From Raphanus sativus (lineage: Eukaryota; Streptophyta; Magnoliopsida; Brassicales; Brassicaceae), in NCBI RefSeq assembly GCF_000801105.2, contig NC_079514.1:47558515-47622514 (forward strand): a DNA stretch of 64,000 nt, given 5' to 3'. The position numbers and the translations under genes are program-made. Shown here piece after piece: positions 23,586-35,700 of this stretch; position 1 is the first letter of the stretch; every line of letters starts with the position of its first letter. Under the pieces are notes generated by a model. The model was not told the origin of the DNA. It did no database searches and saw nothing but the letters and a program-made list of their open reading frames with translations.

Positions 23586-26500
23586 ATTTTTAAATTATTG
23601 AAATGTTTTGTACAACATAAATATTATTTACATATCACATTTTCAATAACATTAAATTTTGATAATTTATAATAAGAAAATTAAAATAACTTTTTTAAAA
23701 ATGATAAAAATAATTATTTTATATATACATCACATATTTTATTTTAAAATATCTACAACATATAGTTTACAACTTCAACAAATTTAACTATAGCGGAAAT
23801 TTATGCAAAATAAATCTATGGTAATAATTTTACAGCTACAACTAATATATTTACAGCTGAATTTTTACAGTCACAGTCGACACTAAAATCATTGTGTTAG
23901 AGCATTTTCATTCATATATTTTAAATAATTATAATTAAAAAAAGAGAGACCAAATTTAATTCTCGAAAATATTAAAACACATGAAACATCCTAAATAACC
24001 ATTGTCTTTCTTTAGTTTTATTTAAAATTAAATTCGTTATAAGACAATTATTTTAAAATAATAACTTTTGAAATAATTTAAAGGTTTTTATTAATGAATG
24101 TGCACTTATGCATTGAAGAAGTAATAGAAATCAAAATGGGTCATAAAACACATGTATATAAACAAAATGAAAGGTATTTGGTTGGAGTAGTGAATACTAA
24201 ATATATCGTCATCACCTTATAAAACTACATTCAAACGGAGCAAGTCGAACACTCGACCTACTTTTGTAATCCTTTCTTATTATTTAAAGAGCATTAATAT
24301 AAACTAATCTTGTTTTCATGTGTTTATTATCAAAATGTCATTTCCAACGTAGTAACACCACAATCATCCTTCACACCCTATAATTAATAGTTCTCTTCTT
24401 ACTAAAACTAATTACATATACTGTCATTAGTCATTTAAATTGTAGCTTCACATAACATACATTATGCTTCATCATTATTAGATAACATAGCTGGTATCAT
24501 TATTATAGATCGGACATAAATTCTTTATTGTTTATTGTTTTGTGGAGTCAAACTTTTTTTTAATATATTTTCGTTATTGTAATAAAATGGCATACATGTC
24601 TTCTACATATTATGATAAAACGTAATAAAATATTTACATGGTTTTCTATTGACATGGTTTTCTAAAAGAAGACGTAAAGAAGTATCTGTTTCGTTTTTTT
24701 GTTTTACTACACATTTTTGAATAAATTTAGATAAATTCGACACAAATATTATAATCCACGAAGAATCACATTCTTCACATTCTACTTCCAGTCTTAGTCA
24801 TAATACAATTAGGATAAATGTCAATGTGTTTATGCTATAGAAACCTACACTATTAGTCAATAGCGCCAATACCTTATTCAGTTTTTAAATGTATGTGTTG
24901 TGTTCAAAAAATACATGTATATGTTGTTTCCGGTTTTTAAAAATATTTATATGTCTAAATATATAGACCCTATATTACATATGAAACTTTATCATACATT
25001 TGGTTTGGTGGACTTATAATTGTGCCACAGATTTAAGGAAACCCAATATATGTATACTGTTTTTAATCCGTAAACTTTTGTGATTGTTTTCTGGAGTCAT
25101 AATTTTTTATTGATTGATTTTGGTAACCAATTTACAGTATTGGTTTCCTTATATTTCCAAACGTGAATAGAACATTTAAATCAATTCGCAATTTTGGTAT
25201 CAATTCTGAATCAATTCATAATTTTCATTTAGTTAGGAATTTAAATTTATCAAATTAATTCCGTCAATTACGGGCATACAAAAAGAAAGATTATATATCC
25301 AAACTTTTAGTGCGTTGATTTATTAGCAAGAATTGTTAAGGCAATTTTTTAGTTTTGAAGACACTTTACACATCTGTTGTGGTTTTCAGCGTAATTTTTT
25401 TATTTTTTTAGTTTCCTTATTATAAGTTCTTTCAAATTTTATTATTTTATTGTATATCTTTCGTTTTATCTTATATTCATAATTTATTCTATGAAAACAA
25501 TAATCTATTGTCTATGTTTTGTTTTGTCTTAAATTAATAACTAATTTTATATAAGTTTTTGCTTATGCTTATAGATTCACTTCAACAAACTATACTTCAA
25601 ATACACAAAACCATTAACACAAGTTTAAATAAAAACGAAGCTTTTCTTCCGTAAACGTGCACAATTTCATCCAATCTTTCATTATTGAAATGCAATATTT
25701 TGTGATTATGACTTTTACCTTGATGATACTTATAGATTAGAAGTTATAATCTATTTAAGTTCAATCACCCTACGCATGATGCAGGTTATTACCTAGTGTG
25801 TTACTAAACTAAAACATTTATGCACTTTTCCGGACGAAAAAATGCTATGGTATTAACAATGTAAACATACACATGTATAAGTACTCGTTTTCATAAACAT
25901 ATATTTAATCCCAATATAATCTTTTAAGTATATCTATTAAAATGATAGAATTTCAAATAAACTTTCATCTAGAAATATATAACGACATATTCCACACCAT
26001 ATTAATAGTATACACTATTATTCATCCTCATCCTAATTATACACAAAATAATTATCTAAAATTTTATCGCGCGAAACCCAAATCCACCTAAAATTTAAAG
26101 TTCGAACTATAACCGACTCATAGCAATTTAAAGTTGGTTTACTATTCTTTGTTTGAAACTTAACCAGTGAGTAACCTAACTAAACCTAAACTCGAGTTTG
26201 GATTTTTGTAAAGCGATAAGGTAATGTTTCTTTACTTGTTCTAATGTTTTTGTTAATAACGTTAACGTCGTTTTTCTCTATTGATCCTCTTTTATCTCTT
26301 ATTCTACAAAATGCATAATTCTCGAATGATTTCTCTTCGTTTTGATCCATGTCAGTGTTACACTCTCTATTAGCTTCTTGCTTCAGTCTTCGTTTCTCTC
26401 TTTCTTTTCTATACTTAATTTCTCTCTTATGTTTTTTTTTTCCTTGGATTAATCATGTGATAGGCATGATGGTGTTTGTGAAACATATGTGAATGGTCAG

Positions 26501-27015
26501 GTTCTTTAATTTTTGGATTTTTGTGTAAAACTTATTTTATGATAGAAGTGTGCACGGTGGAGAGTGTATAGGCAGAAATCAACAGTAGATTTGTGGACTG
26601 ATATCCCTTTTGGATTTTTGCAAAAGGAAATTTTTGTATTTATTGTGTTGTAAGGTCTTAAGAGATGAAATCGATTTGGGGATGTTTAATCAGGGTTGGA
26701 TCGGGATAGTTAGTTGGATCTTCGTTTGTTCTGAAACCAACCGAGACTATCTCGTTTAATATCTGTCTATGTTCTATACCATTAAAACCAACCCAAATTT
26801 TTGGTTCTGTGGATTCTGATTCGAGGATAATAATTTAGATGTTTATAATATGTGCTGCTAGGAAAAAGATGAAAGATTGTGTAAATTTGTTATTATATGA
26901 TATTTATAGCGTGTTAAAATAGATCGTTAACCCGAAAAAAGAAAGAAGAAAGGAACATAGTTACTTTCCTTCAATTATCTCTTAGATATACTGCTATTAG
27001 ACATATTATCAATAA

Positions 27016-27086
27016 GCACCAGTGGTCTAGTGGTAGAATAGTACCCTGCCACGGTACAGACCCGGGTTCGATTGCCGGCTGGTGCA
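27016..27086 (+). tRNA. tRNA-Gly (anticodon GCC)
   Basis: The 71-nt cloverleaf has acceptor stem GCACCAG/CTGGTGC, A box TGGTCTAGTGG, anticodon stem-loop GTACC-CTGCCAC-GGTAC with anticodon GCC, T arm CCGGG-TTCGATT-GCCGG and discriminator A. The usual T stem 3' side is CCCGG; here its first base is G, leaving one G:G mismatch at the loop-closing pair. A Pol III terminator, T(5), follows at 27097-27101. It encodes the tRNA decoding GGC/GGU glycine codons; the mismatch leaves some doubt whether this copy is fully functional. Confidence 0.93.
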
Positions 27087-27159
27087 ATTATATTTATTTT
27101 TCTTTAAACTTTTTTGGAGTTAGTTAATATTTTGAGGCTTTAGGCCTTTTCTTCTCAAT

Positions 27160-27224
27160 TAGAGAAGCCCAAACTTGTTTCGATATAGGCCCAATATCCT
27201 GTAATGTTTAAACCCGTATATATA
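27160..27224 (+). promoter_or_regulatory. Promoter elements of the PI31/PTRE1 gene
   Basis: A TATATATA box lies at 27217-27224, about 90 bases before the ATG at 27314. AGCCCA and GGCCCA just upstream (about 27166 and 27187) are reverse complements of TGGGCT and TGGGCC, the site II motifs that TCP-type factors bind in many plant housekeeping and proteasome-related promoters. The role here is inferred from motif and distance only. Confidence 0.5.
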
Positions 27225-27313
27225 GACAGTTGGTTCCTTTTTGATTCTCTCCCGTCCCGATTTCTCGAGAAAGTTAGTTTCACAGCACTCGTAACTTCTT
27301 CTCTAGGTCTTCC

Positions 27314-28860
27314 ATGGCGAATCCACAGATCGTAATGCTTGTGATCCAATCATCTCGTCCACGTTTTCGCAACGACAGCGACAAAGTAGCCTTCGTAGTC
27401 CACGCTACTTTCGTCGCCTCCGGTTACAAACTCGTCGCAATCGGACGTCCTGCGTTGGCTAAAGACGCTCTCGCTTCCTCTCCTACTCAATGTTAGTGTA
27501 TATTTCGTTATTATGGCTGTTCCTAGGGTTTCGGATTTTGATTTGTGGAATCTTTAGGTGAGGTTGGGATCGAGGGATGGAACGAGTCCGACGAGTACGC
27601 GTTTGTTTACGTGGATCCGAAGAAAGGATCGAGGAAAGTTTTGGTTAAGTGTTTGGCGATAGATGGTGGTAAGCTTCTTGTTGATGCCGTAGCTGACGGT
27701 GTAACAGAGCCTGCTCATCTCAAGATAAGGTCTCTCTCTCTCTTTTATCTCTTTTTGTTTGTACAATCAAAAAGAATTAAAAAAAAAAAGAAAGATTTTC
27801 TTGCTTTTTGGCAGAGTTAAGGAGTATGTTGCTGAATCTAGAGTGGAGAGTGATTACGATGCACAGTTCAAGAATTTGGACGAGTTAGTCACTAAGTTGC
27901 AGAATCATATCCTGGATAAGCTTGATGGAGGACTTGGACCTCTTGCTTATACGACCTGGACCAGGTTTATCCCCTTAGTTACAAAGAGTTTTATTATTGC
28001 TCATAAGATGTTCTTAGATTGGCTACGAACATATGAAGTGCAGAGTCTATTAGTAGTTGGACTAGAATGATAATTATTTATAGTTTTTTTTCTAGTGTAT
28101 CCGAACAACTTCATCTTTATCATTCGTTGCTTGCTTGCAGTTCCAAGAGAGAGAAAGAGCCTGAGCCTGAGCCTTTATATTACCCACGAGGGCCTTTTCC
28201 ATTAGGCCCTCCGTTTCATCGTCCCTCAGGGTAAAACATTTGACCACTTCTACTCTGCTTACTTTGATTCATTGTGTCATGAAAATTAAAACGTATCCCT
28301 TATTGATTTTATTTGTCAGGGTGGTAGTGGTCGATCGCCCGGATTACAGCGGTCTTATCCCCGGCCCGCCTGCTGGAACTTTCCCGGTGGTCAGGGATGG
28401 TTTTGGCGATGGAAACATGCTTGTTGGACCACATGATCTTGGCATGCTCCACAGAGTTCGTGATCAGATTCAGCTTGGCTTCATGGGATATTCACAACCG
28501 TAAAAATCTTCCTCTTTCTTTTATATTCTTTTACACAAAGGCACATACACGTATACAGTTGAACACAAGAAGAGCTCTCTGTTGTTTCTTACAAGTTAGC
28601 CATTGATTCTTTTGGTTCTAACAGGACTGTTCCACCTCATGGTGCTCTTTATGATCCTATTGGCCCAATTTTTGAGACTGGCCGATCCGGGAGGTGACTA
28701 GTCCTTTTTTTTTACTGAATAAGAAAACTCCACATTCGAAATCTGTTATGTGACGCTTGTTTATATCAATCTTGATAGGCAATCTCCAAGGAGCAGCCGA
28801 GGGGATATTCATCCTGATCTTCAGCATTGTCCCCGCGGTTTTGGTTCAGATTATATGTAG
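27314..28860 (+). CDS. PTRE1: Proteasome regulator, PI31 family
   Basis: Seven exons: 27314-27491, 27558-27729, 27815-27964, 28141-28230, 28320-28499, 28625-28693 and 28779-28860 (TAG). Phases add up to 306 aa. The N-terminal half is the PI31 fold module (MANPQIVMLVIQSSRP, later GIEGWNES and DEYAFVYVDPKKGS). The C-terminal half is Pro/Gly-rich, with DRPDYSGLIPGPP, LYDPIGP and a final GSDYM. PI31 proteins bind the 20S proteasome and modulate its activity; I recall Arabidopsis At3g53970 as PTRE1, linked to auxin control of proteasome activity. Length is close to the Arabidopsis protein. The exon 3 end (AYTTWTR) looks less conserved than the rest. The site II/TATA promoter region lies just upstream and the tRNA-Gly gene ends 227 bases before the ATG. 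Confidence 0.92.
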
Positions 28861-29445
28861 GTCAAAAGTAAAGCCAGCTCTAAAAGAAACAGAGGAAATA
28901 GTGGTCATGGTAATAACTTCTTCTCTCTGTGTTAGAGTCTGGTGGTAGCTACTTCGTGCAAACAATAGGATTTTGTTTTGCTTTGCTTTTTTTCAGGAAT
29001 TTCTTTCTTTGATTTTATATTCCATTAGGTGATTGTGTTTTTAATACTTTGATATATAAAAGATGAATAAATAAAGTTTTGGCTTTTTTTTTTTGCTTTA
29101 GAATTCTGAAATGGTTGCATCATCTCTTTGATTCTACTAATATGCTTTACTGGGGGTTGCAAGCTTTGGTGCCTGCAGTCTTAAACTTTTAAATTTTTAC
29201 TTCTAACCAAACATGGAGCGACCTTTGATAGGTCTAATCAGACGTGTGTTTGATACTCTCTTTTCGCTAGAAAAACATAGGGTGGAATTTTCTCATATAT
29301 TATTGATTTAGTTATTAATTACAATCACACTGATACATATAAAACATTATCATTATTCATATAATATAAGGTACATGAGGATTGGCTTTTGGGGTGTAGT
29401 AGTGAACTCCAAAGCCCATGAATCTCCATCCTCAACACTTCATGT
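28861..29445. other. Convergent 3' region between PI31 and LTP-like genes
   Basis: It should contain both 3' UTRs: T-rich sequence after the PI31 stop and, on the minus strand, downstream sequence of the LTP-like gene. No gene was seen. Confidence 0.6.
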
Positions 29446-29974
29446 TCATGGAAGTGTGTATGCTACAAGGAACACACACAAAAACATATGATATTAGTAG
29501 TAATTGTTAAATATAGAACTTAAATAGTTTTGGTACTTCGTGTCTGTTCTACTTACTGCATAAAACATTAAATTATGCAATTTTGAATATAAATCATAAA
29601 ATATATTATAGAGAACATTAAGTCACATTTATATGTTAACACTCACCTCCGCACTTGTAACCGATGGGGCGGTTAGCGAAATTGCAGCGTTTGGGGATAG
29701 TGAGGGCAACCTCCGGCTGCACTCCTGAGGCTTTAGCCGTGTCGGAGAGAAGAACGGCGCAGAGACACTTAGGATTCTGAGAGAATCTTTTAATCTGAGA
29801 ACAGCAACCGCCCGGCACGGCGGCGTTAGCGTCCTGAGCCGCACCTACACATGGGGCCAACTTCATCGCCTCATTGTCCGGAGTAGATCTACCGCACTCT
29901 CCTGCTCCGTCTACAACTGTTCCAACAAGGAGAATAAGGCCAAGAACGCAGAGAAATTTCATAGAAGATGCCAT
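29446..29974 (-). CDS. Secreted 8-Cys bifunctional inhibitor / lipid-transfer-like protein
   Basis: Two exons on the minus strand: 29647-29974 and a tiny 17-nt last exon at 29446-29462 that encodes the final AYTLP and stop. Total 114 aa. An N-terminal signal peptide (about residues 1-23, core FLCVLGLILLVGTVV) precedes a mature domain with eight cysteines in the lipid-transfer order C-C-CC-CxC-C-C (GEC, APC, GGCC, KCLC, KRC, YKC). Such small secreted proteins fold around four disulfides and carry lipids in the cell wall or act as inhibitors. It matches my recollection of At3g53980. If the intron is missed, the frame instead ends GGEC at 29636. M1 was chosen because the signal peptide starts there. 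Confidence 0.9.
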
Positions 29975-30069
29975 TATGTTTTTTTTTTGTGTTGGAGATT
30001 TGGTATAAGAATGAGATTCTGTTGTGTCAATCTTGTTTGTGTGTTGCCTTTGATTCTTGAATGTCTGAA

Positions 30070-30077
30070 TATATATA
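30070..30077 (-). promoter_or_regulatory. Probable TATA box of the LTP-like gene
   Basis: TATATATA on the minus strand, about 96 bases upstream of the start codon at 29974. Confidence 0.5.
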
Positions 30078-31214
30078 GCATGAGATTTTGTCTTTAGGTT
30101 CAAGGCACTGAAGGTAGTGGAGTGAGCACTTGAGTGAGAAAGGAGTAGTGTTCTTACCAACAACAGAAGTTTCCAGGTGTTGATGTCCGAGAGATCACTG
30201 AACAAACATTTTCTATTTTTTATTTTGATTATCAAATCGGATGGTAGGTTTGTGGGAGCTGTGTCATCGCCGACCTGTAGCTTTTGAATTGGTTTTAATG
30301 GTACTACAATACTACATTATAGCGAGTTTTTTTCTTTTTGAAGTTTTGCAAAAGTTTGTAGGCTTAGAAGTTTGTGTTATTTAACGTGTTTATATTTAGT
30401 TGTTTTCAGTGATAAATTTTTCAAAATTTAAATTTTATTTAAAATTGAAAGTTATTAATATTATATATTTATTATTTTTTACTAGTATTTAATATAAATT
30501 TGATTTAATTAAGCATAAAATTAAAAAAATTAATGATATTATAATTTTATACAATTTAAGTGGTGTTTTTTTTTCTATATCCAAATTAAATGAGAGTAAT
30601 TTCTATTTATAGATCATTACGAATGATGAATTTTAATATAGATTATATTTTTTAAATGTTTTTATTTAAAAATCAAATAAGTTTTAGTAATTTGATGGAG
30701 ATAAAAAATATTAAATTTTAGACAACCAATGAAAGAAAACACATGGCAGCGCCTGTGACCCATCTGTTTTGTTTTTGATATGTTGAAGTTTTTCAACTTT
30801 TATGATTCCACATATACTTTTGTTCAAAAAAAAAATGATTTCACATATATTTTTCATCATTCAACAACCTCTTTGCAATGGTTTTAAACTGTTGAAAAAA
30901 TTATTCAACATGTCCAATGTAAATGGTCTTACAAACCAATCCATTTATTATTTCATTTAAATATAAACTTTTACCTCAATTTAAGTTTATGAACTGTTGA
31001 AAATTGTAATTTTGCAATATGTAATAATCAAAATAAATTTAGATTGTTTGATAGTCAAACAAAGAAAGAAGATAAAACCAATAAAAACTCATTTAATGTC
31101 GGATTTTATAAAGAAGATGCATTTCCACAAAAGTTGTTTCATTTCTACTGGTTACACAGTTGGTAGAACCTATACTTTTGTTTCCTGAAAAGAGATTTAT
31201 TAGCTTTGCTATGA

Positions 31215-32382
31215 GACTGAAGACTGATTAGTCAAAAGAAAGCGTCGTATTCTCTCTGAAAAAAGTAGATCTAGGTTTTGTGGTGGTCGACTCCGGTGGC
31301 TCTCACAGCACCGGAGTCGGATTTGCTTGTTCTACCGTGATGTGCTCTTGTTGTTTTGTGAAGGTGTGGTGAGAATCCGACCAGGTTGATGGGAGTGAAG
31401 GTACCAGATTGGAGGTGTGTGGTGGCGCCTGAAGTTCGGCTTCAGAGTCCGACGGCTAAAGGCGTTTCTTTTCTAGATGATAAAGATGTGTGCTGGTCGT
31501 TTCTCGACGGCATCAGAGTTTGCTTCTCCTTCAATTCCTAGATCTACTCGTCTTGATGCTGGTGTTGTGCTTAAAGAGTTTGTAGCCCCTGTTTCTTCTT
31601 GTCTGTGGTTTTTATCCTCTAGTTGGTCTCGGATTCTCTTCCTCCCTTGTAGTTGCTCGTTATTGAAGTTTCGTTTAGTTTGCGGTTTCTTAGCTAGTCT
31701 TCTGCGTTTGATATCGACTAATCTGTTATGGAGTTCAGAGATCGGATTAGTTTGTCTTTGTTCTAGCAACGGTGTAGCAGAACAGTATTGGCTTTTGAAG
31801 AGCAGCTGAAGGGTTGTTGAGTAAAGTGTGGGTCTCAGGTAACCATTCCATCTCCCAGTTTCAGAAGAGTCCTCCTCCTGTCCCTTGAATAAGTGTATCT
31901 CCTGGTTGTCTTTTGTCTCTGGTTTCCTCTGTGGCTTCTTGTGGTGAAGCTTTAGAATGAGGTTGAGGTTTTAAGGCGTCCGGATGAAGGTGTAGTTGAG
32001 TAGTGAGTTCTCCCGGGTGTTGGTTCTTCATGGTTTTCGTCTTGTTTGTGGTCATCGTGAACGGGAAGGTTCAGATGATGGGTCCTGCTCTTCATGAAGT
32101 ACTTCTATGGTTCCAGCTCTCTTGCCTTCAGATTGGCAAGACTACCGGCTGATCGTAAGATAACTAAGTCTGTTTTGTCTTGTTAGGTCTTGGTTTAGTC
32201 GAACGATTCCAGTTTATAGCTTAATGTTTCTGTTGGTTATTAGTGGTCTGTTTCTTAGACTGTTGTTCCCCTCTTGTGGGTTTAGTTTCTGGGGAAATTC
32301 ATGTTTTCCGCCAGCATAAGTATTCTTCCTTTGTATTTTATCAAAGTATCAATGAAAACTCAGTTGGGAAAAAAAAAAAAAA
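31215..32382 (+). mobile_element. Non-coding poly-A retroposon (Sadhu-like or internally deleted LINE)
   Basis: It ends AACTCAGTTGGG then a run of about 16 A. A perfect 13-bp TSD, AGCTTTGCTATGA, flanks it at 31202-31214 and 32383-32395. The body is richer in G+C than the flanks (for example CACCGGAGTCGGATTTGC) and lacks a reverse-transcriptase frame or tRNA-type promoter. The 3' terminus TCAGTTGGGAAA is nearly the same as TCAGATGGGAAA of the retroposon at 21571-22570, suggesting that both used the same LINE machinery. Open frames of about 100 codons inside it resemble no protein I know. Confidence 0.8.
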
Positions 32383-32599
32383 AGCTTTGCTATGACAACT
32401 ACACACTTCTGTTGGAAATATTTGGTGAAAGAAAAGCTGGATAATACATTTGATTCAGGTTGCATAGAAAATTAAATTACAAAATATCAATTATATATAA
32501 ATAAACAACTATTAATTAATTCATGATAATAAAACAAATAACAAAATCTTGATAGCTAGGAAACAACTCACGTAGCCTTAAACCACATACTCCTTGCTT

Positions 32600-33540
32600 A
32601 AATAATTTGTAGATATCTAAAAGAAAGTAATGATATTTTGATTTAAAAATTTAAAATTTTAATTAAAAAATTATAGAAAATTTTGAAAATATTAGTAGCA
32701 GAAAAATTATAATTATTAAAATAAAATTAAATAATATTTCAAAATTTAATGTCATTTTAAATATATTTATTTTAGTGATGATTTATGATTATTATCATAT
32801 TCTAAAAGGTTTACCAAATACATAAATCAACATTAAAATATAATGTATGAGTTATTGTAATATTCTATAAATTTTACCAAAAATATATATCAACATTAAA
32901 TATAATTGTCCATGTCATATTTAACCATAAGCTATGTCATCAGTAATCATGTTACAAAGTGACTAAATGTTTTCCTGCAGCGATAAAATTTTAAACTTTA
33001 CATATATTAAAATAAAATTTTGTTAATATTTAGATTTTATTACTTTTAAACCAATATTTTAATATAAATACTAATTTAGCTAAACATAAAATTAAAATAA
33101 AAGAAATAATTTTATTAATTTAAAATGACATCTAATTATATTTAAAATAATAATTTAGATAGGTTTTCATTTATTTTATTTTGGTTAAGATATATTAAAT
33201 TAACTTGTATAAAATAAAACTGATATAATTTTATAAATATCAAATTTTAAAAAATTCCTAAAGTTTGTAGATATCAAAAAGAAACAAATGATCTTAGAAT
33301 TAAAAATTTTAATATTTTTTAAATGTATAAATCTTTGAAATTTTTTGTAATAATAAAAATTGAATGATTATAAAAATATATTTCAATTATTCATATTACT
33401 TGATGAAATATTTGAATATATTTATGAGTTGTTTTCGTATTATCAAAAGTTACCAAAAATTGAAACTAACATTAAATGTGATATCTATGTCACATTAATC
33501 ATAAGTCATGTCGTCAATTTTAGTATGTCATATCATATTT
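32600..33540. repeat. Diverged direct repeat in AT-rich DNA
   Basis: Two halves share a layout: TTTGTAGATATC..AAAGAAA near 32607 and 33265, CAACATTAAAT or AACATTAAATG, then CATAAGCTATGTCATCA near 32926 versus CATAAGTCATGTCGTCA near 33500. It is probably an old transposon or its two arms. The boundaries are approximate. Confidence 0.4.
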
Positions 33541-35700
33541 TTTGGAGAAAATAGTTTTAGAGATGACATGTGTGAAATTGCTTCACAAATAATGTCTAAA
33601 TATTGTAGAAAAGACATGTGAAAAATTATTTGGCAAATTATTAAGCTAATCACTAACAAGATTTTGGCCCAATGTTTTTTGAGTATTCTCAGGCCCAGTT
33701 TGTCTGCCAAATTTTAACATGATGATGAAGATCGCACCAGGGTGGCAAACTAGAAACTACCACTAGTGAGGGGTAATTACAACCAAATCTAAAATCCGAA
33801 CTGAATCCAGTCAGTTTGATTAAAATAAATCCAAATTTATTTGAAACTGACATAAATATTGAATGGGTTTCTTTTTATGTTACTACAAATTACAAAATTT
33901 ATCTGAATCAAACTCGAACATAATAGGATATCCAAAAAAAATTTAAAATTTAAAATATCAAAATAACGTATACAAAACCCAATCTCAATTACTAATATAA
34001 ATTAAAACACACTAAAATATTATTAAGTACCTAAAATAATTATTTATCCATGAATAATTAATTCAAATACTTAATTTGATATATTTTTATTCGGTCGATA
34101 TTAATATATTTATGTTTTAAAATTTCATTTAAAATTCAATTGTGAATAAATTTATTTGATGTTTAAACAATGTTGTTGTTTTAGTTTAAATAGTGATTCT
34201 TATTGAGCTGCAAGTTGCCAATTTTTTTTTATGTTTCATTATGTATAATTTTTGTCTGTACAAGTATTTTTTTTTACTATGAATCTTTTGATTTACTATG
34301 AATCATGATTTGTATTTTTATGTATAGTTCAAGAACGAGTCTAGTAAAGTTATTTTGAAGAATCTGTTTTATTAAAATTGAAATACAAATGAACATTTTT
34401 CTAAATTAAAGTGTTTTTACAAATTTCATATTTCATTCTCTAACACATTTTAACTACTTTATTTATTGTTTTTTCTTCAAATTTGATAGCATTTAATACA
34501 TAAGAAAAAAAACATATATTACATATCTTAGAGTGTTTATTACATTTTTTATTTTTTCACTCTTCTTAACTAATTCATTAATTATTTTTACCTTAATAAT
34601 TCAACATCATTTATTACATATTAACCATAATAATTTTACCAGTTTAAATGAATTTGCTTGTGACAAGAATTCAAAATAATTTAGAAACAAATTGTTTATA
34701 GAATTGTTTATAGAATCAGTTAGGTACGGACATTTAGATACCTATTCAAGTGTGCATCGTTTCTTTCAGATTTTTTTTTGGTTTGGAAAATAGACCATTT
34801 TGAGATAATATAATTTTGGGTGAGTTTTGAGATGAGTTCTTACGGATCTGAATGAATTCGATTTTGATGTACAAAAATCTAAAATATTTAAATAATTAAT
34901 ATATCTGAAATAGATTTGAGTATTCGTACTAAAATAACCATATTATCTGATTCGGTCTAGATTTTTAAAAATATAATTAGTTATATCATGATATGTCTAA
35001 AATATATAATAATAACTATGAGATATATATATTAATGTATGAAAACGTTAAAACTAATATATGCGAAGCTACGTGGATCAAAACTCTAATAAAATTATTA
35101 TTTGAAAAAATTCAACTATACAAATTTATTTTCTTTTAAATGGAAATATTTAGTTTAGTTTAATTCGATTAATATTTAAAACCAAAACTATTTTGAATCT
35201 TTGATATGTATAACTAAATCCGAACCAACCCTAACTAAATCCAAAAGGTATACAAGATAATTATTAACACATATATTTATAGAAAATCAAAATTTAATGT
35301 ATATATTTTTGTCGTCATCGTGTATATCTTTATAGATTTAAAACAAACAATATTTTTTCCTTACAGCTATATAACAATTGTTTTCATAGTCAATGACCAA
35401 ACGAAAAGGCACCGACCTACCTATCCATGTGATTTTCTGTCACGCAAAATTATTTTAACTTTTTGGATATACAAATTATTTAAATGATCTCACGACATGT
35501 TGATATGTAAATCACATAAGAGTGAGTCCACCAAACACACCTAAGATACTTGACAAATATACGAAGCAATAACGTATTCATATGAATTCGAATACCGAAA
35601 CAAAATACAACCGAGAAAAAGGTACTTTTATTCTTTAATTAAAAAGCATAAGCAGCGATGATGGATTTGGTAAAAACATATGAGATAAAGACATCATAAT

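Larger units (their letters stand above)
16207..27015. other. 10.8 kb intergenic, transposon-rich
   Basis: No host gene was recognised. Contents: NPF promoter; a 35-bp tandem repeat (17238-17307); a CACTA element (17572-19520); a Helitron with a gap (19711-20391); a retroposon (21571-22570); a gap flanked by duplicated sequence (22897-23585); then AT-rich sequence with no clear structure (about 23600-27000). Confidence 0.6.
29975..35700. other. Intergenic AT-rich region
   Basis: Promoter of the LTP-like gene, a retroposon at 31215-32382, a diverged internal duplication (about 32600-32960 versus 33250-33540), and otherwise featureless AT-rich DNA. No gene recognised. Confidence 0.55.

Noticed and set aside
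31477..31809. Overlapping ~100-codon frames on both strands
   Set aside because: They lie within the non-coding retroposon at 31215-32382; no domain or recognised similarity.
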